In this document: piece after piece, positions 7,928-16,788 of the stretch
How positions within the stretch are numbered: position 1 is the stretch's first letter
Layout: each line of letters begins with the position of its first letter
NCBI RefSeq assembly: GCF_050278625.1
Contig: NZ_JBNNTI010000001.1
Coordinates: forward strand, 1 to 64,000
Direction: 5' to 3'
From: Viridibacillus sp050278625
GTDB taxonomy: Bacteria > Bacillota > Bacilli > Bacillales_A > Planococcaceae
DNA length: 64,000 bases
Notes under the pieces: model-generated
The model's input: only the letters and a program-made list of their open reading frames with translations
The model's database searches: none
Told to the model about the DNA's origin: nothing
Program-made: the position numbers and the translations under genes

Positions 7928-7965
7928 TACATTTTGAAAGAAGATTAATCAAAATGTACTCTTTT
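7928..7965 (+). terminator. Hairpin downstream of the SMR operon
   Basis: TACATTTTGA pairs with TCAAAATGTA, followed by CTCTTTTA. It is the only terminator candidate for the ykkCD-like transcript; the T-run is short. Confidence 0.45.
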
Positions 7966-8201
7966 ATGCTAATGCTTATCGAAACATAGTTATATAAAAT
8001 AGACCCGGGAAAGACAACGGAAAATTATAAAATACAATCATCTAATCGCAAATTGTGTCATTTTTTATAACGTCTTTCAACTTAGGGTTCACCATATCAA
8101 AAAACAAAATTTTACATTTCGACACAATTCGGACACATTTTAACCGGTTCCCTGTACGTTAAGGAACCGGTTGTTGACTTATTTTAAGAAGTTATATTTT
8201 A
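7966..8201. other. Convergent intergenic region
   Basis: It lies between the plus-strand SMR operon and the minus-strand ABC operon. Apart from the palindrome at 8142-8172 I see only paired GACACAATTC/AATTGTGTC words near 8055 and 8120. No coding sequence is recognised. Confidence 0.4.
8142..8172. terminator. Palindrome AACCGGTTCC, end of the ABC operon
   Basis: AACCGGTTCC and GGAACCGGTT form a perfect ten-base stem with an 11-base loop, 30 bases downstream of the last gene of the minus-strand ABC operon. It lacks a strong T-run in either direction, so a terminator or processing site is likely but unproven. Confidence 0.5.
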
Positions 8202-8567
8202 TTAATTTCTTCCAGGGGATTTAGATTCCACTTCGTTTTCATCGGAATATTCTTTAGTAGTACCGTATCCTGCATTCCCACCCTCAATAGACGAGGGTTG
8301 TCTTTGATTTGAGTCTATCCCATCTTGGAAATTATTTACTTGTTCTTGGTCGGATTCACTTATGTTTTCTTGAGTAATAACATCATATCCTATTAAAATA
8401 CCAATTATAACTAGGCTGCTGCAAACACATAATTTCATCCATGTTCCTCTCATTCTCTTCATTCCTCTCTTAGGTGTAGCATCAAAAAGTGTATAAATTG
8501 AACTTACAGTTACTTTGAAGTCATGCCATTCTTTATTTCCTCTAAAGTAAACATATTCATTTTTCAA
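8202..8567 (-). CDS. Single-pass membrane protein linked to an ABC transporter
   Basis: A 121-residue product: about 43 cytoplasmic residues (with a basic PKRGMKRMRG stretch), one membrane segment (about 44-62, LCVCSSLVIIGILIGYDVI) and a hydrophilic, Asn/Gln/Ser/Glu-rich extracellular tail without Cys. TTG 8567 overlaps the stop of the ATPase gene as TTGA, so the three genes form a coupled operon. No family is recognised; by position it could be an accessory or sensing subunit of the MacB-type exporter. Confidence 0.65.
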   Translation of the reverse strand: MKNEYVYFRGNKEWHDFKVTVSSIYTLFDATPKRGMKRMRGTWMKLCVCSSLVIIGILIGYDVITQENISESDQEQVNNFQDGIDSNQRQPSSIEGGNAGYGTTKEYSDENEVESKSPGRN

Positions 8568-9244
8568 GAAACATTTTGTATAACTAAATTCTGTTTTTGA
8601 AGATAAACAGCTTTATCTGACTGTTTGGCTACATCTTGTGAATGAGTTACAACAATAATACATTTATTTTCTTTATGTGCTAACTCTTTAAACAACTCAA
8701 TAATTTCCATGGACGTTCCTTGATCTAAGTTTCCAGTCGGTTCATCTGCAATTAACAGATTTACATTAGAAGATAATGCACGAGCAATTGCGACACGTTG
8801 TTGTTGACCACCACTGAGTTGTAGTACGTTTCTTTTTGCTTCTATTTCTGTTAATCCTACTTTTTTTAGTAGATCCAATGCTCTTGTCTTTTTATCTTTT
8901 ACATCGACTCCTGTTATTTCCATTGCTGTTATAACATTTTGAAGTGCAGTCATATAGTTAATAAGATTATAAGATTGAAAGATAATGGATACGCACTGAT
9001 TTCGATAGGAATCAAGACCTATTTCACTTATATCCTTTCCTTTGTATAAAACATATCCACTTTTTGGGGAATCCAATCCGCTCGCTAAGCTAAGAGTTGT
9101 AGTTTTCCCTGAACCTGATGGCCCTAAAATCGTGTAAAAAGTTCCAGTTTGAAAAGAAAAATTCACATTTTGTAAGATTTTAGTTCTCTTATTATTACTT
9201 TCATAATGATAATTGATATTTTTAAACTGTAAAATTGTCTCCAT
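8564..9244 (-). CDS. ABC transporter ATP-binding protein (MacB/LolD type)
   Basis: A 226-residue nucleotide-binding subunit. Walker A GPSGSGKT (41-48), Q-loop (IIFQSYNL), signature LSGGQ (143-147), Walker B LLIADE (163-168) and the switch His (VVTHSQD) are all present, so it should be active. It follows the FtsX-like permease gene by 11 bases with AGGAG before ATG 9244. These type VII ABC systems work by mechanotransmission, moving or extracting substrates at the outer membrane face rather than pumping through a channel. Substrate unknown. Confidence 0.88.
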   Translation of the reverse strand: METILQFKNINYHYESNNKRTKILQNVNFSFQTGTFYTILGPSGSGKTTTLSLASGLDSPKSGYVLYKGKDISEIGLDSYRNQCVSIIFQSYNLINYMTALQNVITAMEITGVDVKDKKTRALDLLKKVGLTEIEAKRNVLQLSGGQQQRVAIARALSSNVNLLIADEPTGNLDQGTSMEIIELFKELAHKENKCIIVVTHSQDVAKQSDKAVYLQKQNLVIQNVS

Positions 9245-9255
9245 ATGAATTCTCC

Positions 9256-10608
9256 TTATTCGTCTTTTAATAAAATCTGTTTCGGATTTAAACGAAGAAT
9301 TGATAATGCTGGAAGAATCGTTGCCAGCATAGCGATTAATAATCCAATCCCCCCTACTTTTCCTAAATCTTCAGTTGAAATACTTATATCAAGCTTATCT
9401 ACAGGATCGACTTCTGGGGCAAAGTTACCACTGAATTTTGCTGTAGGATCTTCCGGTTTATCCTCATTCTTTTCTATTTCACTAGATAACAAATTATCAC
9501 CGATTTTTTGAGAAACTTTCTCTCCTATTGCTAAAGATAAAGCAAATGCTAATACAGCAATACATAATACCTCAACTAGTAATTGACCCATTAACTTCCA
9601 CTTTTTCTCGCCTATAGATAACAAAATTCCCATTTCTTTTCTACGTTCCTTAATAGAGAGCATAATTATTAATCCTAAAATCGTTGCACCTGCAATAGAC
9701 ACCATAATTACAATCGTTTTCGAAAAAGATGCAATATTTTCGATTGGACCAATCATCTGTTTATAAACGTTATCTTGTGCATCTAATTCATAGTACGCTG
9801 GTAACCCAGTTTTTTTTACTTCCTCTTTAAATGCATCAATATCCTTAGGGTCCTTTAATGAATAGATTGCATTTTCCAATGAATTCATAACAGAATACGG
9901 TACATATATTTGATTAGCAGGCTCTAATAAAGCAAAAGAATGTCCTCCAAAAGATTTGGCCTCTTCTTTAGACTCATATATACCTATAATTTCTAGCTCT
10001 TTCGTGGTAAGTTCCTCATTCATTACTTCACCTAACTGTAGTTTATCACCCACTTTTAAATTGTTTTTTTTAGCTAGTTTTTTTTCAATCATAGCAACGT
10101 TTTTCCCTACTGTTTTTGGCGTAATTCCCTCTCCTTCAACAAGTTTTATTTTTTTGTCTTGAGCAACTTCTAATGAAGAAAAATCTCTAACACCCTGTAA
10201 AGTGAAATTTAAATTATTATTCGGGCCAAATGATTCACTTCCTCCAGGTTGTTCGACATAATGAAGCTCTTTCAACTCAACATTAGCACTTTTTAGATAA
10301 TTATAGTGATCTAAATACTTAGAGTTCTTTAATTTATCAGCTTCTTTTTCTTCGATACTAGGTACCTTTCCTTCACCATTAGCATTTTGATTACTGTTTT
10401 GTTCTTCTAAATACTTATTTATATCGATTTTTAGGTTGATATCAGCTCCTAATTGTTTTCTGGCTAAATCAGTTGCTTTACTGGATGCACTTTGAATCGT
10501 AAATCCAGCTAATACCAAATTAATTACAACTAGAAAGATAGCAAGTAATATAAGTGACTTTCCCCTTCTTGATTTTAAACTTAAAAATGATCGTTTGATA
10601 AAATTCAT
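9256..10608 (-). CDS. FtsX/MacB-type ABC permease
   Basis: From ATG 10608 (GGAGG nine bases upstream) the product has about 450 residues; the longer frame to 10632 has no ribosome site. Layout: membrane segment near 17-37, a large extracytoplasmic MacB_PCD-like domain, and three C-terminal membrane segments, the first at IVIMVSIAGATILGLIIML and the last at GLLIAMLATILPALSIL. The RRKEMGILLSIGEKK coupling motif after the second helix is the FtsX-family hallmark. It is the first gene of a permease-ATPase-membrane-protein operon. Substrate unknown. Confidence 0.85.
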   Translation of the reverse strand: MNFIKRSFLSLKSRRGKSLILLAIFLVVINLVLAGFTIQSASSKATDLARKQLGADINLKIDINKYLEEQNSNQNANGEGKVPSIEEKEADKLKNSKYLDHYNYLKSANVELKELHYVEQPGGSESFGPNNNLNFTLQGVRDFSSLEVAQDKKIKLVEGEGITPKTVGKNVAMIEKKLAKKNNLKVGDKLQLGEVMNEELTTKELEIIGIYESKEEAKSFGGHSFALLEPANQIYVPYSVMNSLENAIYSLKDPKDIDAFKEEVKKTGLPAYYELDAQDNVYKQMIGPIENIASFSKTIVIMVSIAGATILGLIIMLSIKERRKEMGILLSIGEKKWKLMGQLLVEVLCIAVLAFALSLAIGEKVSQKIGDNLLSSEIEKNEDKPEDPTAKFSGNFAPEVDPVDKLDISISTEDLGKVGGIGLLIAMLATILPALSILRLNPKQILLKDE

Positions 10609-10990
10609 GTTTTCTAACCTCCAGGATTCCATATTAAAGTAGCAATCTGGAGTTTCTATGTAGATATTCAGGAGTTTTCTTGGAGATATGTGAGTTTATC
10701 TGAAGTTCTGGTGCAAAAACTTCAGGATAATTGCAAGTAATCTCTTAGACTTGGACATACTAATAGGGGTAAAAGGAGCATCTATGCTGGCAGGTGCAAA
10801 GTGGATTCCAATAAAAAGAAAGAGAACATAAATTAAATTATGTTCTCCTACCCTCTTATTCATATTGTAAATATTAATTGGATTTAACTTAGCTACCTTG
10901 TTAACTAAAAGAAAGCTAACTATACTGCTAATAAATAATAGATATCCCTACTTAAATATCAAGCATATACAATAAAATATCACATTCTTA
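10609..10990. other. Intergenic region between two ABC systems
   Basis: It should carry the promoter of the MacB-type operon and the end of the yxd-like operon. Two inverted repeats are visible: CTGAAGT/ACTTCAG (about 10698-10723) and a perfect GAGAACATAA/TTATGTTCTC at 10822-10847. No coding sequence was found. Confidence 0.4.
10822..10847. terminator. Perfect hairpin downstream of the yxd-like permease
   Basis: GAGAACATAA pairs with TTATGTTCTC around a six-base loop. It lies about 145 bases after the permease stop. The T-tract on the minus strand (CTCTTTCTTTTTATTGG) is interrupted, so it is a fair but not ideal terminator. Confidence 0.5.
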
Positions 10991-12844
10991 CTACTTTTTT
11001 TCAGGAAGAACAATTCCTTTATATAATTGAACTGTAATAAAGTAATAGATTGAATAGATAACTACGAAAATCAAGATTGGTAACCAAATACGGAAATATG
11101 GGTCAATTAAGATGAAACCAAAAATCTTCATACCCAATAACACATGAATCATTCCTACTATCCCTGGGAATAAAAATACTAAAAATAACTCTTTATAAAT
11201 AGATTTTGCTAATAGTTCTTGACGGACCCCAATTTTACGAAGCATTTCATAACGTACAATATCTTTTGAAGCACCGGAGAGAATCTTAAACATTAAGCAA
11301 CTTGCCATCATCGCAAGGAAAGCAATACCTAAGAAGAATCCCATAAATACTGCTCCACTGGCACTAGCATAAACCCCATTATATATTTGATATTTACTGA
11401 AGATATCTTCAGCTGTGACATTTTTATATTTAACTAGCTGCAACTCGTCAATTTTTTTCCATTTGTCTAAATATTTTATAAAATCATCAGTTTTTCCAAT
11501 TACAACGATGTTTTCTTTTTCTTGAATTTTATCGTACATTTTTTGATCTACTATTTTTATTACTTTTTCATTGTAATTTAAATAGGTTGGTTGAAGAGAG
11601 CGTAAAGCGTTATCCCACTCTTCTGGGATAATATTTGTATTCTCCTTATTCTCCTCACCATATTTTGAAATTGCTCCTACAGGAAGATTTTCAGAAACTC
11701 GTTTTACTTTCCCTCTATCCTTTTTTTCTATTCCAGCTTGCACAAGTGGACGGTTTTTCTCTAGATTTTCTTTCAAGTAGTAAACATATTTATCATCTAC
11801 TTTATAATGATATTCATTCTTTTCTTTAAATGTAATACCATCTAAAATGTTCTTTTCTTCTTCTGTTGGATTATGAATGACTGTATCGTATATTTCAAGT
11901 TGATCAGTCGATTTAATTACGTTATTTTTGAAAGCCATCCCACCTGAAATTGCCCCCGCACCAAGTGCTACTAACATTGCTACTGTTGCGAGTACTTTTG
12001 TTAAACTATTAATACGAAAGTTTAATTGAGCAAATGTAAAAGCATTAAGACCTTTCTCACTACGCTTTTTATTACTCTTTAATTTTTTAATAATAAGAGG
12101 AAGGACAGAAGTAAATAACATATACGTTCCCGCTGTAGTTGTAAGCATCGCAATCATAGGACCCTGCTCTTTTAACTTATTCATATAAATCATGGAAGTA
12201 TATCCAATTCCTAGTAAAATAATGGCTAAAAATGAAACAATCCCAGTCCACTTACCTTTAATAATTGTACGTTCTGCTGAAGCATCTGCATGTACAAGTT
12301 GCAGAACAGAAATTCGTGATAATTTCACACTATTCATAATGGCAGATAGCACAAATAATACCAAGAAGAACATACAAGTAACTGACATCGATGGTAAATA
12401 AAACGCTTGATAACCACTCGCAGTAAAGTCCAATTGCTTCATAAGGAGTTTACCAATACCTTGTGAAAGCCCTATCCCTACTGTAATTCCAATTACTAAG
12501 GATACTGCCCCAATAATAATTGTTTCCAGAAACATAAGTAATGTAACCTTATGTTTTTTTGCACCTAACATCATATACATCCCAAATTCTTTTTGGCGAA
12601 GAGACATCAAAAATGAATTTGCATATAGAACATAGAAGAATGTAATGATTGCTAATAGAGCTGAACCTGTTTGAAAAACAGGTCCAATTGACTGAATAGT
12701 AGTATTTGCTTCAACAAATGCTTTATTTAATGCTAGTGTTTGAAACATGTAAAAAATTGAAATTGACATAACAAGACCAACTAGTAAGACAATATAATCT
12801 TTTAGCTTACTTTTTAGTCCTGACATAGAAAGTTTAAATATCAT
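10991..12844 (-). CDS. BceB/YxdM-type ABC permease
   Basis: A 617-residue permease with about ten membrane segments: one at the N-terminus, three more plus FtsX-type coupling (RQKEFGMYMMLGAKKHK), a middle group, then a long extracellular domain of roughly 200 residues (about 315-495), and two to three C-terminal segments with a second coupling motif (YEMLRKIGVRQE). This layout is specific to bacitracin/antimicrobial-peptide resistance permeases (BceB, VraG, YxdM). It is 15 bases after the cognate ATPase gene. The extracellular domain senses or binds the peptide in this family. Confidence 0.85.
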   Translation of the reverse strand: MIFKLSMSGLKSKLKDYIVLLVGLVMSISIFYMFQTLALNKAFVEANTTIQSIGPVFQTGSALLAIITFFYVLYANSFLMSLRQKEFGMYMMLGAKKHKVTLLMFLETIIIGAVSLVIGITVGIGLSQGIGKLLMKQLDFTASGYQAFYLPSMSVTCMFFLVLFVLSAIMNSVKLSRISVLQLVHADASAERTIIKGKWTGIVSFLAIILLGIGYTSMIYMNKLKEQGPMIAMLTTTAGTYMLFTSVLPLIIKKLKSNKKRSEKGLNAFTFAQLNFRINSLTKVLATVAMLVALGAGAISGGMAFKNNVIKSTDQLEIYDTVIHNPTEEEKNILDGITFKEKNEYHYKVDDKYVYYLKENLEKNRPLVQAGIEKKDRGKVKRVSENLPVGAISKYGEENKENTNIIPEEWDNALRSLQPTYLNYNEKVIKIVDQKMYDKIQEKENIVVIGKTDDFIKYLDKWKKIDELQLVKYKNVTAEDIFSKYQIYNGVYASASGAVFMGFFLGIAFLAMMASCLMFKILSGASKDIVRYEMLRKIGVRQELLAKSIYKELFLVFLFPGIVGMIHVLLGMKIFGFILIDPYFRIWLPILIFVVIYSIYYFITVQLYKGIVLPEKK

Positions 12845-12859
12845 GGTGTATGTCCTTTC

Positions 12860-13621
12860 TTATCCTTTTTGTGTACCTAAATCCGCAAGTATATCTAAAA
12901 TTTCCTTATAAAACGATTCACGCGTACCCTTGCGATGAAGTTCTTTATATAACTCACCATCTTGAATGAACAAAATGCGCTGGCAATAACTTGCACTGTA
13001 TGGATCATGCGTTACCATCATAATCGAAACATCTTGTTTTTCATTTAAATTTTTCATTGCTTCTAAAAGACTTGTTGCATTTTTTGAATCAAGTGCCCCT
13101 GTTGGCTCGTCTCCTAAAATAATTGCTGGCTCATGTACTAATGCACGCGCTGCTGCTGAGCGTTGTTTTTGTCCACCCGATACTTCTGATGGATATTTTT
13201 GAAGTATTTCTGAAATTCCTAACATATTTGCTACTCTTTTTACTTTTGGATCAATCTTACGTGATGGGACGCCTTGAAGTGAAAGTGGAAGTGCAATGTT
13301 TTCATAAATAGATAAATTCTCTAGTAAATTAAAATCTTGGAAGATGAATCCTAATTTTTGAGATCGAAAATCTGAAAGTTCTCCTTGTTTCATTTTAGTG
13401 ATATCGATTCCAGTGATTTCAACAACGCCGCCCGTTGCGGTATCTAATGTTGAAATTACATTTAATAATGTTGTTTTTCCTGAGCCAGACGGTCCCATAA
13501 TTCCAACAAATTCTCCTTCCTGAATCGAGAAAGAAATGTCTCTTAAAGCGTGTGATTGATTTTCACCTTTTTTACCATATACTTTTTGAATATTTTTTAC
13601 ATTTACAACTGAGTTGTTCAT
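12860..13621 (-). CDS. BceA/YxdL-type ABC ATP-binding protein
   Basis: A 253-residue ATPase: Walker A GPSGSGKT (43-50), signature VSGGQKQR, Walker B AIILGDEPTGALD and His switch MMVTHDP. The variant VSGG, the KQRSAAARAL stretch and the C-terminal tail (about 225-253) match ATPases paired with BceB-like permeases. ATG 13621 follows AGGAGG. It lies in the order YxeA-like, ATPase, permease, as a downstream transcription unit controlled by the TTAAGAAA promoter at 14125-14179. Confidence 0.88.
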   Translation of the reverse strand: MNNSVVNVKNIQKVYGKKGENQSHALRDISFSIQEGEFVGIMGPSGSGKTTLLNVISTLDTATGGVVEITGIDITKMKQGELSDFRSQKLGFIFQDFNLLENLSIYENIALPLSLQGVPSRKIDPKVKRVANMLGISEILQKYPSEVSGGQKQRSAAARALVHEPAIILGDEPTGALDSKNATSLLEAMKNLNEKQDVSIMMVTHDPYSASYCQRILFIQDGELYKELHRKGTRESFYKEILDILADLGTQKG

Positions 13622-13662
13622 AATATCCTCCTGCTTTTTTCTTAATTTAAATATTTCATTGT

Positions 13663-14025
13663 TTATTTTTTTAATTTTTCTTTTGTTTTTTCGGGAACTT
13701 CTTTCTCTTGCACTTTCTCAAATCCGTAAACATACTCTCCTTTTACATGAACCTTTAAATAAGAATCTGGATAACCATCCTTACCAGAAAGCCCTACTTT
13801 AATGGTATTTTCATTACCTGATTTATCAACTCCGTTTAACATGTAAAAATATCTCTTACCATCGTGTTTAGGATCAGGTTTTGCTTCCCCTTTTGTAAGA
13901 ACGTACACATATTTTTCTTTCACTAACGGATTAAATCTATCTATTGTTTCTCCTCCCATATAAGTTAATAACCCTGCTCCCACAACTAATCCTGATATTG
14001 CAATCCATGCTTTTTTCATTTTCAT
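13663..14025 (-). CDS. yxeA: YxeA-family (DUF1093) exported protein
   Basis: A 120-residue protein with an N-terminal hydrophobic anchor (AWIAISGLVVGAGLLTYMGG, about 6-25) and a small OB-like extracytoplasmic domain containing YVYVLTKGEA, YFYMLNG and YVYGFEKV, typical of the YxeA family. In B. subtilis yxeA follows the yxdJKLM antimicrobial-peptide response genes; here it is the first gene of the ABC unit rather than the last. The precise role of the family is not established. The final 15 residues are Lys/Glu-rich. Confidence 0.8.
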   Translation of the reverse strand: MKMKKAWIAISGLVVGAGLLTYMGGETIDRFNPLVKEKYVYVLTKGEAKPDPKHDGKRYFYMLNGVDKSGNENTIKVGLSGKDGYPDSYLKVHVKGEYVYGFEKVQEKEVPEKTKEKLKK

Positions 14026-14223
14026 CTATCTTTTCCGCCTTTCTTTTTCCTATTTAATTAGATGTCATCTCATTCATTCTTTAGGATTTTAATGAGAATG
14101 AATATGCTTTCTAACACATTTCAAAGTATAGAGAGTGTTTCTTAATAAATACTGAGGGGGTTTCTTAACTTTTTCTTAACAAAAGCTTTAAACTTTAATC
14201 ATTCAATAATTTTTCCATCTAAT
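14026..14223. promoter_or_regulatory. Promoter and triple TTAAGAAA operator before yxeA and the ABC genes
   Basis: On the minus strand three copies of TTAAGAAA occur at 14172-14179, 14161-14168 and 14138-14145 (start-to-start 11 and 23 bases), followed by a TATACT -10 box at 14125-14130. No consensus -35 is present, as expected for an activator-dependent OmpR-type promoter. The identical arrangement is found upstream of the response regulator gene at 16641-16695, so both units are probably controlled by that regulator. Confidence 0.75.
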
Positions 14224-14256
14224 AAAAAAGAACTCTTTTGCAAGAGTTCTTTTTTA
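14224..14256 (-). terminator. Terminator of the response regulator/kinase unit
   Basis: AAAGAACTCTT and AAGAGTTCTTT form a strong stem with T-runs on both sides. It separates the regulator-kinase transcript from the yxeA promoter, so the two units are transcribed separately. Confidence 0.8.
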
Positions 14257-14330
14257 CCCTGTTAACACAAGGCACATTTTCAGTTTGCATCATATTTCAT
14301 TACACATAGAAACAATTTATATAGATATTA

Positions 14331-15851
14331 TTACTTTTCTGCCTCAATGGGAAGTGAAATAATAAAACGCACAATACCATCTTCATATTCTGCTCGAATG
14401 TCTCCATTTTGCAAATCAACAATACTTTTTGCAATCGCAAGTCCAAGTCCAGATCCTTCTGAGACTCTACTTCTTGATTGATCCTTTTTATAAAAACGTT
14501 CAAATAAATTCTTCAGTTCTTTCCTCGTAAATTCTTCACTTTGATTTGCAACAGAGATTTGAATATGATCTTCCTGCTTTTTAAGGAAAACTTTAATTTC
14601 TCCCTCATCTTTGCTATATTTAATCGCATTCATTAATAAATTATCAAACACACGCACAATTTTCTCCGAATCAAGTTTAGCATATATACGTTCTTCAGGG
14701 AATTCTTTCACAAACGAAAGACCATGTTCCTCCGCTTGTGGTACTAATTCTTCGATTAATTGATCGAGCATTTCATTGATGCATACTTCTTGTTTTTCTA
14801 ACACATTCTTTTCATTTGTTAATTTTGTGTACTCAAATAAATCTTCTATTAAATTTTTAAGTTGTTCCGATTTTGAAAAAGCAATCTTTATATACTCATC
14901 ATACTGTTCTCTATTATCGTATTTCGCATCGCGTAATAAACGTAAATATCCCATAATAGATGTAAGTGGTGTTCGTAAATCATGCGAGACATTTGTAATC
15001 AATTCATTTTTGTGTCTTTCAATTTCTCTTTCTTTTTCAATATTCACCATTATCTCTTCTGCCATTTGATTAATATTTTTTGTAAGTAAAGCCATCTCAT
15101 CTTGCCCTTTCTCTTCAATTCGATATGCTAAGTTTCCTTTTGCAATCTCATTTACTCCTTGCGCCATTGTCTCAATCTGTATCATTTTTCTCTTTGTGAC
15201 ATAGAAGAATAAAAAGATAAATACAATAGCCCCAATCAAGAATGGAAAAGGTCCTTCTTCCGTACTATATATTACATCCCCCTCTGGTATTCCGCTAACA
15301 AACAGATATAAGTTTTTGTCTTGAATTGTAATTGGATAAAAAGTGATAAATTCTTTACGTGACTTTTCTATTCCCTCTGAATCACCACTCTTTGTTGGAT
15401 GATTAATTGCAAAATCCATGACATTACGCATTTTATTATGCAAATTGATCTTTTCTTCTTCTGCTTGCTTCGTTTTATACAAGACCTTTCCTTCTTCATC
15501 CGTAACTAATACTTTTAAAGCATTTCTTTTCCATTCTATATTTTGATTTTCTTCATCGATTATATTTTGCAAAGCATCTACTTTGTTTTCTGTTACCGCA
15601 GCATCTGCCGCATATCTAGCTCTATTATTAATTCCCACCATACCACTACTATAATCAATCGTAACAGTTTGGTTTGCACTTTCAAAAAATGGTGCTACTC
15701 CTTTTGATGTGAGAAAGCCTAGCACTGCACAGACAATAAATGTAGTAACTAGCTGAATTCGAATACTCCGTTGAACACGATGTATCGGTTTTTTAATCAT
15801 GCTTTTTATTTTATTATTAGAATAATAGAATGGTTTAAATATCTTTTTCAA
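14331..15851 (-). CDS. Sensor histidine kinase with large extracellular domain
   Basis: A 506-residue kinase: TM1 about 31-50, an extracellular sensor of about 150 residues (51-201), TM2 202-219, HAMP 220-272, HisKA with H290 in VSHDLRTPL, and HATPase with N-box DNLLMNAIKYS (403-413) and G-box GSGLGLAIAKS. The start is TTG 15851, overlapping the regulator gene by 17 bases. Kinases paired with Bce/Yxd-type ABC systems normally have almost no extracellular loop and sense through the permease. This one has a full periplasmic-type sensor, so it may detect its ligand directly. Confidence 0.85.
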   Translation of the reverse strand: MKKIFKPFYYSNNKIKSMIKKPIHRVQRSIRIQLVTTFIVCAVLGFLTSKGVAPFFESANQTVTIDYSSGMVGINNRARYAADAAVTENKVDALQNIIDEENQNIEWKRNALKVLVTDEEGKVLYKTKQAEEEKINLHNKMRNVMDFAINHPTKSGDSEGIEKSRKEFITFYPITIQDKNLYLFVSGIPEGDVIYSTEEGPFPFLIGAIVFIFLFFYVTKRKMIQIETMAQGVNEIAKGNLAYRIEEKGQDEMALLTKNINQMAEEIMVNIEKEREIERHKNELITNVSHDLRTPLTSIMGYLRLLRDAKYDNREQYDEYIKIAFSKSEQLKNLIEDLFEYTKLTNEKNVLEKQEVCINEMLDQLIEELVPQAEEHGLSFVKEFPEERIYAKLDSEKIVRVFDNLLMNAIKYSKDEGEIKVFLKKQEDHIQISVANQSEEFTRKELKNLFERFYKKDQSRSRVSEGSGLGLAIAKSIVDLQNGDIRAEYEDGIVRFIISLPIEAEK

Positions 15852-16536
15852 TTTTATAACCTACTCCCCACACAGTTTTAATGTATCGAGGCTTTCTTGG
15901 CGTTTCCTCAATTTTTTCACGTATTTTCCGAATATGTACCATAACAGTATTATCGGATTGGAAAGACTGTTCTTTCCATACTCTTTCATAAATTTGTTCC
16001 GCACTCAGTACCATTCCTTGATTTCGAGCTAGTAATTCCAAGATAGAGAACTCCCTCGGTGTTAATTTTAATTCTTGATTTGCAACAATTACTTCGTGTG
16101 TCGCTACATTGATCTTCATATCTCCAATTTCAATTTCGTTTTTGTTTTGCATACTTATCCCACCGCTCATTTTCATATATCTACGAAGCTGTGACTTAAT
16201 TCGGGCAATAAGTTCCAATGGATTAAAGGGCTTTGTAACATAGTCATCTGCTCCTGTTGTTAGCCCTAAAATTTTATCTATGTCTTGTGTCTTTGCAGAT
16301 AACATTATTATAGGTATCTCTGCCATTTCTCTTACCTTCATGCACATATGAATACCATCTACTTTTGGCATCATAATATCAAGGACAATTAAATGTACTT
16401 CATTTTTCATTAGTAATTCTAAACCTTCTTTACCATCTTCAGCTTGTAAAATCTCGTATCCTTCATTTTTTAAATAAATAGCAATAAGATCTCTAATTTC
16501 TTTTTCGTCATCTACAAGTATCTTTTCGGAACCCAT
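15835..16536 (-). CDS. OmpR/PhoB-family response regulator
   Basis: From ATG 16536 (GGAGGG six bases upstream; preferred over 16557) the product has 233 residues. Receiver domain 3-115 with acidic pair DD near residue 9, phosphoacceptor D53 (VLDIMMP), T/S near 80 (MLSAK) and K near 102 (TKPF). The C-terminal winged helix (about 130-230) includes LTPREFSILELLARN. Strand beta 1 reads EKILVDDEKE, one hydrophobic residue shorter than the usual ILIVDDE, a possible single-codon deletion. It likely autoregulates and activates the ABC unit through TTAAGAAA repeats. Confidence 0.88.
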   Translation of the reverse strand: MGSEKILVDDEKEIRDLIAIYLKNEGYEILQAEDGKEGLELLMKNEVHLIVLDIMMPKVDGIHMCMKVREMAEIPIIMLSAKTQDIDKILGLTTGADDYVTKPFNPLELIARIKSQLRRYMKMSGGISMQNKNEIEIGDMKINVATHEVIVANQELKLTPREFSILELLARNQGMVLSAEQIYERVWKEQSFQSDNTVMVHIRKIREKIEETPRKPRYIKTVWGVGYKIEKDI

Positions 16537-16640
16537 AATAAACCCTCCAATTTCCAATAATATGATAACCGACTAATTTTTTTTCGTTATTAACAACTAA
16601 ATATTAACTAATCCATTAAATATTAATTTGTCATGCTTTT

Positions 16641-16695
16641 AGTATAGGTAATATTTCTTAATAAATATTATAGTGATTTCTTAATTTTTTCTTAA
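16641..16695 (-). promoter_or_regulatory. Autoregulatory promoter with triple TTAAGAAA operator
   Basis: On the minus strand TTAAGAAA occurs at 16688-16695, 16677-16684 and 16654-16661, then TATACT at 16641-16646. Spacing between repeats (11 and 23) and from the last repeat to the -10 (13 bases between start positions) is the same as in the yxeA promoter. Confidence 0.75.
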
Positions 16696-16788
16696 TATAA
16701 TAAACAACAGCATTCAGTAAAAATAGAAACACATATTATGGATTAGGTGAAATATAACATACAAATGTATTTATGGTTAAAATAACGC

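Noticed and set aside
8041..8135. Recombination-type site with GACACAATT repeats
   Set aside because: The words are too short and irregularly spaced to support a resolvase or res-site call.
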